A stretch of DNA of 64,000 nucleotides, taken from contig OZ024870.1 in assembly GCA_964017185.1 (NCBI GenBank), forward strand, positions 35,604,139 to 35,668,138. Reading direction: 5' to 3'. Source of the stretch: Rugalucina vietnamica (lineage: Eukaryota; Mollusca; Bivalvia; Lucinida; Lucinidae). The notes under the pieces are model-generated. The model was not told where the DNA came from. It worked only from the letters and a program-made list of their open reading frames with translations, and ran no database searches. The translations under genes and the position numbers were made by a program. Shown here one piece after another: positions 57,758 to 64,000 of the stretch (position 1 is the stretch's first letter; the number at the start of each line of letters is the position of its first letter).

Positions 57758-58314
57758 CTGAAATATGAAAAATATTTTTGTGCAATTTTACAAAACATAA
57801 GCACATATCAATTGAACACCAGGCAGCTACACATGTAGCTGATCATTTCTTTTTTGTTTGGGAGGGAGGTGGAGGGGGTCAATCGTTCTGGGTCAGACAT
57901 CTTCTGCAGCTGCACAGACAGGTTTGTAAATATATCAGACCTTTCTTTCTAACAGATACTCTATGCATTAATTGGTAGCCCACAAAGTGAGCTCAAGTTT
58001 TTATCATTCAAAAAGTCAGAATCTTTCTGATTCATCAAAATTACATGTACCCAAATTAAAAATTCTGTAACACAGCAAGACTTAGGCAAAAAAAATTTAG
58101 CTGTGTTTACGATGACCTATGCGTAGAGTGTAATTTTGCCCATTTTCAGTCCTTGAAAGCAGACCCGGGAAATATCAGGATACCGGATTTTAGTCCATTG
58201 ACATTCTTGTACAATCAACAGGGTCGCCGCCATTCTGTAAACGAATCTGGAACAAATGTCCGCATTTTTCGCAGATTTTTGAGGATAATATGTTTAAATT
58301 CATATCCCCATTCT
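57758..58314. other. intron or upstream DNA with a promoter-like patch
   Basis: No syntaxin-6 exon 1 was recognised here. On the minus strand CAGAATGGCGGCGACC at about 58220-58205 resembles a YY1-type start-site motif. A short open frame follows it without a clear donor. Confidence 0.3.
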
Positions 58315-58392
58315 ATGACAGTGTCAAAGTTCTGGCAAAGCTATCATCCAGCAGCCAAAAATGGGACAACAATGTCTGTCATTGGAGGAAAG
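58315..58392 (+). CDS. candidate first coding exon of a plus-strand gene
   Basis: The frame reads MTVSKFWQSYHPAAKNGTTM then SVIGGK and ends at a good donor GGAAAG|GTGAGTTT. A second frame (MFKFISPFYDSVKVLAKLSS) is also open to the same donor, so the reading frame is not settled. No downstream exon or homologue was recognised. It may be chance. Confidence 0.3.
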
Positions 58393-59262
58393 GTGAGTTT
58401 ATCCTGAAGGGTATTGATTTGGACTGAACCAGTTTAGTCGGACAAAATGTACTGTTGTTGCATATTTTATTTGAAAGATGAGCTTAAAATGAGCCAATCC
58501 TAATCAATATGGCCTGCTCCTGTCCACAGAAATGTTATTGTATTGAATGTCGATTTTATGTGACCTATTAAAGGTCCATTTGGGATGTTTTATGGTCTGC
58601 TTTCTCTATCAACTTGTACTGTTACCCTTAAATAATGACAGGTCTGTGCACTTCTCAACTGGAAAAAGAGAACCCTGATTTTGGCTACAAAGCTTAAGCA
58701 CCGCCCTGCCATCACCACCATGCATACATACCTGCATTAGCTTTGGAAATATATACAATGTACACACCTATTTCTGTTGATTTAATAGTATGAGCCAGGA
58801 GACAAACCTGATGTTTGAGTACTTCTTCAGTATATTATTTGTCATATTAGAAACACGGTCAAGCCAGGGCAGCTAGCTTGGATGCACGTCCAAATGGTGA
58901 TCAGGGCAGAGTAAAAAATTCATTGAGAAAATTATAAAGAAAAGAAAAATTTGAAAGTAAATACAATGTATGTATATTTATACAACACAATAAGTAGCAC
59001 TGATTTGTCTGTGTGTGGACATGACTGAAAACTTTATGCTTTTTTACCACCTCATTTCGCAAACTCACTGAAAATTTCCAAATTGTGTTTTGGTAATAGA
59101 GGTTAACAATAATTATTCTTTCTAAAAATGCACATATCTTCCAAGTTAGCCAGGGGGAGGGGCTTTCCCCTTCCTTCCTTTTAAAAAAATTATACTCGGA
59201 CTCCGTATTCTCAGTGGCTTCGTATTCTCAGTGTAAACAGGTTTTCATGAGATAAAGAAACT
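58393..59262. other. no recognised gene
   Basis: Mixed AT-rich DNA; no repeat or domain recognised. Confidence 0.3.
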
Positions 59263-60752
59263 AGAGGACCAATGGTCCTGTAAACGCTCACCTGAGATCT
59301 GCTGCATATACCAATAAACATGTTTGAAAAGTATGGTATTTAACCCCAGTGCAGGGGCAGATGACGCCCTTGGGTCATTTTCTTTTTTCAGAATAATCAA
59401 TATTCTGTCCATTTGCCAATTTCCTGCTGGCTTTTCCCTTTAAATGACATTTTAACAGTTTTCCCCATTCAAATGCATAGGCAACCCATGTTGACCTTGC
59501 TTTAAACTTGGTGAAGGTCATCACAAGGTCATGATTTATAAATACATTGGAGTACTTTAGCCATCGATGCTTCACCCAACGTTTCCTTGAAATCAGTCTA
59601 TTGGTTTCAGAGAAGAAGATTTTTGAAGGGTTTTTACCATATATGGGCATGGCGGCCATCTTGGTCATGCGACCTAAATTATTATATTGGTTCCCCCATC
59701 CTATGGATGCTTCACATAAAATTTGGCTTTAATTGGCCAAGCAGTTTCAGAGGAGCAGATGTATGAATATTATGGTAATATACATATATATTGCCCCGGG
59801 GTGGGGCCATATATGCCCTTGGGTTCAACTTTTTTCAGAATCATTAATATTCAGTCCTACTAATTATTTCCTGCAAGATTTTCATCTCAAATGACTTTTT
59901 AAAAAGTTTTCCCCATTCAAATGCATAGGCGACCTATGTTGACCTTGTCATAAAATAGGTCAAGGTCACCACAGGGTCATGATTTATATATACATTGTAG
60001 TACTTTAGCCATCGATGCTTCATGCCAAGTTTCTTTGAATGTCCATCGGTTCCGGAGAAGAAGATTTTTGAAGGGTTTTTACCGTATATGGGCATGGCGG
60101 CCATCTTGGTCATGTGACCTAGATTATTTATATATACATTGATTTCCCCATTCTATATATGCTTCAAATAAAATTTGGCTTTGATTGGCCAAGCTGTTTC
60201 AGAGGAGAAGATCTTTGAATATTAAGGAGATATACATGTATATTGCCCCGGGGTGGGGGCACATGAGCCCCTGGGGTCCAATGTTTTTTCAGAATCATTA
60301 ATATTCAGTCCTACTGCCCATTTCCTGCAAGACTTTCACTTTAAATGACATTTTAAAAATTTTCCCCATTCAAATGCATTGGCGACCTATGTTGACCTTG
60401 CCGTAAAATAGGTCAAGGTCATCACAGGGTCATGATTTATATATACATTGTAGTGCTTGAGCCATCAATGCTTCATGCCAAGTTTTGTTGAAATCGGTCC
60501 ACCGGTTCTGGAGAAGATTTTTGAAGGGTTTTTACCATATATGGGCTTGGCGGCCATCTTGGTCATGTGACCTGGATTTGTTATATACACATTGGTTCCC
60601 CCTGCCTACAGATGCTTCATATAAAATTTGGCTTTGATTGGCCAAGCGGTTTAAGAGAAGAAGATCTTTGAAAATGGTGGACGACGGACGGACGCCGGAG
60701 CATGGGTATACTATAAGCTCACCTGTGAGCCTTCGGCTCAGGTGAGCTAAAA
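59263..60752 (+). mobile_element. pearl/HINE-like element with three core units
   Basis: Left end GAGGACCAATGGTCCTGT and CTCACCTGAGATCTGCTGC, very close to the element at 30491; right end GACGACGGACGGACGCCGG, CTCACCTGTGAGCC-TTCG-GGCTCAGGTGAGCT. Confidence 0.8.
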
Positions 60753-61772
60753 ACTGCGCCACCTGGTGAATGTTTAGGTATGCAAATCAGCTACAGAAGA
60801 TGTCCGCCTGTGTCCCCAGTTAGTTTTTTCAAGATAATTCGATTGTCGGTAAAATGTGACCCGCAGTGAGGAACCCAACAAGACCAACCCGAACTGGGTC
60901 TCTTCTTCCCATGACAATTATTCTCATCCTATCGAGTGATATTGATTTTCAATAAGGTAAGAATTATACATAATATTTTGTTTCCTGAATGATGGAGGAC
61001 TGCCACACCCAACCCCCTGCTCTCTTTTTGTCTTCGATTTTTTTCTTATTGTTTAGGATTTGCAGCGGACATTGTTTTCGGAGCTAATTTTCAGGGAAAA
61101 CTCAATTAAATTAACGACATACGCGGATTTATTTTCATATTTGTTAATTTCAATCTTTTCTTTATTAATCATGTTGAGGAAAACGATCTTTGTCATGGCT
61201 GCGATGGTTAAATTCGCGGCTCAAATCAAAGGTATTGTTGTGTAGATATCAAATATGGTGGTCATTGTTGACAGCTGCGGGTTGCTTAGCAGCGACTGCG
61301 CAATCGAGAAGCTTCCAATAGAATAGAATAGAAACCAGTGTAAACCGGTAAACCAGAGACTAGCCCGATAATTCAATCATGGTTTAATTGTCTGTTATAA
61401 GGCCTGTCGGCAAGGTACTCTTCCGTGAAAAGAAATCAATATGGGTCACCTTTCCCACATTTTCCTCATTCGGTGGAGGTAGTAACCTCGGTCAACATCG
61501 TTATGCGAAACTATTTTTAGACACTAATAAAATCATACTATGTCCAAACTATTACTATTTATTTACCTTGGAATCAATTTTATCGATAAATCTAAGAGAA
61601 AATGCAATGTTTTGATGATTTTTTTATATTCTGATTTCATGTTTTACGCTACGAATTTACTAAGCGCATAGCGATAAACACCGAGTAATGTACCTCCAAC
61701 GAATGAACAAACTTACCTGTATGACATCATCCCTACATGCCCTATGTTTCGTGTTTAATACTCGCTGAAGCG
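60753..61772. other. no recognised gene
   Basis: No domain or repeat was recognised. On the minus strand ATGATGTCATACAG|GTAAGTTT at about 61715-61735 is a strong donor-like sequence that could end an untranslated exon. Confidence 0.3.
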
Positions 61773-62100
61773 TTATGCACCAGACATTTGTAACCACGGC
61801 CCCCCCCCAGGTCCGGGGAATAGCGGGGACTTAGACTTTTGGTCCAGCGAATCCCCGCTAAAAGCCCCACCCTGTGGGGACTGCCTGTTGGTAAAACCAC
61901 TGCTGTTTTCCCCCGCAGCCTGCTATCTTTTCATTCACGACCCTTTTAAGTTTTTGCATATATAAAGCAAACCCCAGGTATTTCCCCCGCACTGCAGCTA
62001 CTGTAGCAAAACTTTGGTCAAAGCCCCGCTCAATTCCATGGCTATCCGCCGCCCTCCTCCTGGCCTTGGGAGCCCATGGTTACAAGTGACTACTGCATTA
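61773..62100. mobile_element. MITE with 28-bp imperfect inverted ends
   Basis: Left TTATGCACCAGACATTTGTAACC..., right reverse of TAATGCAGTAGTCACTTGTAACC.... GC-rich middle with GTCCGGGGAATAGCGGGGAC and CGAATCCCCGCT. Confidence 0.65.
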
Positions 62101-62351
62101 GTACACCTAGTTCCATCCATAAAACTCCGGGTTTTTCTCGTTTTTTATCGGATATTTATATTGAAAAACCGTGGAGTTTCATTAGAAATAGCCGCCATTG
62201 CTGTTAGTATAGCAGCGCACAAGTCGCTTGCGCTGCACTTGTGTCACTGAATCTGCTTTTGTGTGAATAAAACAGATCAAAATGTTTATGTAGTCTTGTA
62301 GTACCACATGTTTTCTTGATGACTGCACTAATAAAAACTTTTTTGACTTAC

Positions 62352-62415
62352 TGCCAAGTATATTTTCCAATGTTTCTTTTATACATCCCTCACAAACATC
62401 CGATCGCTTTGACAT
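62352..62415 (-). CDS. candidate first coding exon, minus strand
   Basis: ATG followed by SKRSDVCEGCIKETLENILG and a donor GGCA|GTAAGTC. 21 codons plus one base, with a C-x2-C pair. No partner exon was recognised. Confidence 0.25.
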
Positions 62416-62733
62416 ATGGCTAATCGGGTCATGACCTCATGCCGTGCTACCAATTAAAATTTTCTATTTGAACGAAACAAAAAAAAAAATATTTTCGGGA
62501 CACTTCGCTCTAGCGAAACTTAATTCCTATGCAAAATAATGTTTCGATCATACACTGTTACAAAAGAATATAGCTCTCTAGTACATTAATCGGCAAAGCC
62601 AAGGCAAGAAGTCGTTTTTGTCCTACAGAGTTTCAGTTGTGTTGTTTCGTGCCTGAGTCATTTAGCCAAAGGTCAATTAAGGCCCTAGCTGTTGATAACA
62701 TGCATTTATTTAGAACAGATACGGTGCTGTCTG

Positions 62734-62838
62734 GTCAACTCGTAACGAAGTCAACTAGTACCCATTTTGATCAACTGGTACCTAATCTTTGGTCAACTCA
62801 TATCTACCCAAGTCAACTCGTACCTGTTTTGGTTAACT
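62734..62838 (+). repeat. six GTCAACT motifs about 20 bp apart
   Basis: (G/A)T(C/T)AACT occurs at 62734, 62750, 62770, 62792, 62812 and 62832, four of them followed by CGTA, AGTA, GGTA or CGTA. It lies in an open frame of 126 codons with no recognised domain. Confidence 0.5.
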
Positions 62839-63248
62839 CCAGACCTGTTTACATTCAAAACATGGCATGTGTAGTCACTAATGAGGATATGTGTAGTTTT
62901 GGGTACTTAAGTGTAGTCCATCATAGGATGCGTCAAACATCTTCGACTGCCTTAAACGAAAGGCTAAAACAAACAAAAAACTTTGTACACAATTTAATTT
63001 ACATAATATCAGCATAAAATCAGATTAGGCATTAAAATTGATTAAAAATCCATCATAAACATAAAAAAAATGATAAAAACTATAAAAATGTACAATAATT
63101 TTCGAATCTGGAAATATGACCTTAAAAGATCATCGACAAAGGGTTGGCTGTGCTTAACGTTAAGTTGTTATCCGTAACAACAGAAGTGCGAATTACACAC
63201 AGTACATTTTGCAAATGTGTCACCCTTGTCTGATCGCTCCAAACATGA

Positions 63249-63368
63249 CTAAAGTTCGAGATAAAGGGGCAGGAATTTCTGATTAGCCGGACCACTTTTG
63301 AATCTCTGCTTTTTAGTTGAGGGTTTTTCATGTTCTTCAAGTTCATTTTCATTCTTTCTTTTCGACAT
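63249..63368 (-). CDS. small Lys/Glu-rich open frame downstream of a promoter-like site
   Basis: 39 codons beginning MSKRKNENELEEHEKPSTKK, with a basic QRFK stretch suggesting a nuclear signal, then a stop. It might be a first exon if splicing occurs before the stop. No homologue was recognised. Confidence 0.25.
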   Translation of the reverse strand: MSKRKNENELEEHEKPSTKKQRFKSGPANQKFLPLYLEL

Positions 63369-63429
63369 TTCCACAAAAATATAAAGTTTTTTCTAAAAAT
63401 CTATAATCTAAAAATGGAGGCTAAAATTC

Positions 63430-63490
63430 GGCGAAATGTTGTGACGTCACAGCGTTGGTTGCTATTGGAAATTATCAAAACAATATGGCG
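63430..63490. promoter_or_regulatory. CRE/CCAAT promoter-like site
   Basis: A palindromic CRE TGACGTCA at 63442-63449 is followed by two inverted CCAAT boxes (TTGGT and ATTGG) and then AATATGGCGTCGCG, a YY1-like start motif. This arrangement is typical of TATA-less, often bidirectional promoters. Confidence 0.4.
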
Positions 63491-63499
63491 TCGCGATGA

Positions 63500-64000
63500 A
63501 AACAGACCATATATTTGCATTATTGTGTAAGGAAAAATGATGAAAAAAGCACACAATAGTTCATTTTCTCATATTTTCCTTCATAATTACATTCATTACG
63601 TAGAAATATGGTATTCCTTGCATTGTGAACTTGCTATTTTACCAAAGTAACTACAATTTTAATCAAAACAAATAATAATTCAAGCGAGGTTGGTGGTTGG
63701 TAATTCTAATGATGTAGCGGTATTTCTATTGTATTTTTGCACTAGAATTTTGTTTTGAAAATACATCTAACATGTCTAAGAACAAATTAATTAAATTTTA
63801 TATTTTCATTGCAGGTATATCAGAAGAAAGAAAACATCGCCATGTGTCTGTGTTGTTATGTTTCTTTTCTTTTTTTTCTTTTTTTTTTTTTATTAAACTG
63901 TACCCGCCTGCATGGGCCTTCTGTTCTTACTTTTCTCCCAATCAACTCACAAAAAAAAGTTAAGAATCTTTCTCTAAAACTTTTAATCCCTTTCTGTTGC
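63500..64000. other. no recognised gene
   Basis: AT-rich DNA. An acceptor-like TTTTCATTGCAG|GTATATC lies at about 63802-63815 and a T-rich run at about 63865-63895. Nothing else was seen. Confidence 0.3.

Noticed and set aside
57547-57804. Start of syntaxin-6 at the in-frame ATG ([16 protein letters not shown])
   Set aside because: That stretch lies upstream of the acceptor CATATTTCAG at 57758 and does not resemble the conserved syntaxin-6 start, so it is intron sequence.
63122-63376. 84-codon minus-strand frame (MWKCRKERMK...)
   Set aside because: It has no recognisable domain, and the overlapping frame starting MSKRKNENE has a better start context. Neither is firm.

Overview
The window is eukaryotic, AT-rich, intron-bearing DNA dominated by repeats, and it fits a bivalve mollusc best. 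The reasons are the many pearl/HINE-like elements with tandem-repeat cores (a hallmark of bivalve genomes), a DIRS-like retroelement fossil, a Polinton-type DNA polymerase fossil, tRNA-derived SINEs with mollusc-like bodies, and host exons with GT-AG introns. The organism call is inference. Two genes can be supported firmly.

1-1.5 kb: the N-terminal part of a hAT-type transposase-like gene on the minus strand. It has two exons joined in frame and runs off the left edge. 2.6-8.1 kb: a DIRS-like fossil split by a 1.85 kb element with an 11-fold 151-bp tandem array. Before it lie a 180-bp tandem-repeat element and a foldback MITE. 9.3-10.0 kb: three tandem copies of a sushi (CCP)-like exon. 11.0-14.3 kb: a 3.3 kb palindrome with 1.5 kb arms. 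14.8-19.7 kb: nested pearl/HINE-like elements with a LINE inserted in one and a HINE inside the LINE. 19.7-29.5 kb: a duplicated locus of 123-bp (41-codon) repeat arrays, each followed by a sushi-like exon, several holding a HINE at the same point. 30.0-33.0 kb: a Polinton-type polB fossil split by foldback elements and a HINE. 33.0-34.9 kb: a cluster of TGAGCC-type MITEs.

35.1-57.8 kb: the syntaxin-6 gene (Qc-SNARE) on the minus strand. Exons 2 to 8 are all visible with splice sites, and about 239 of roughly 255 residues can be read. Exon 1 was not found and may lie beyond the right edge. Its introns are filled with HINEs, MITEs, a long-TIR element holding a reverse-transcriptase fragment, and an array of 22 copies of its own exon 4 with the adjoining 5' splice site. 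57.8-64 kb: mostly non-coding DNA with three weak candidate first exons, one more HINE, one MITE and a promoter-like CRE/CCAAT site.

The strongest unusual feature is the syntaxin-6 exon-4 array at 54.06-55.90 kb: coding sequence plus a near-consensus 5' splice site turned into an 88/76-bp minisatellite inside its own gene. Others are a likely U12-type intron in the same gene, a foldback insertion 24 bp from an exon acceptor, dozens of TCAAGGTCA-type nuclear-receptor half-site pairs carried by the HINEs, and strict orientation of HINEs and MITEs.
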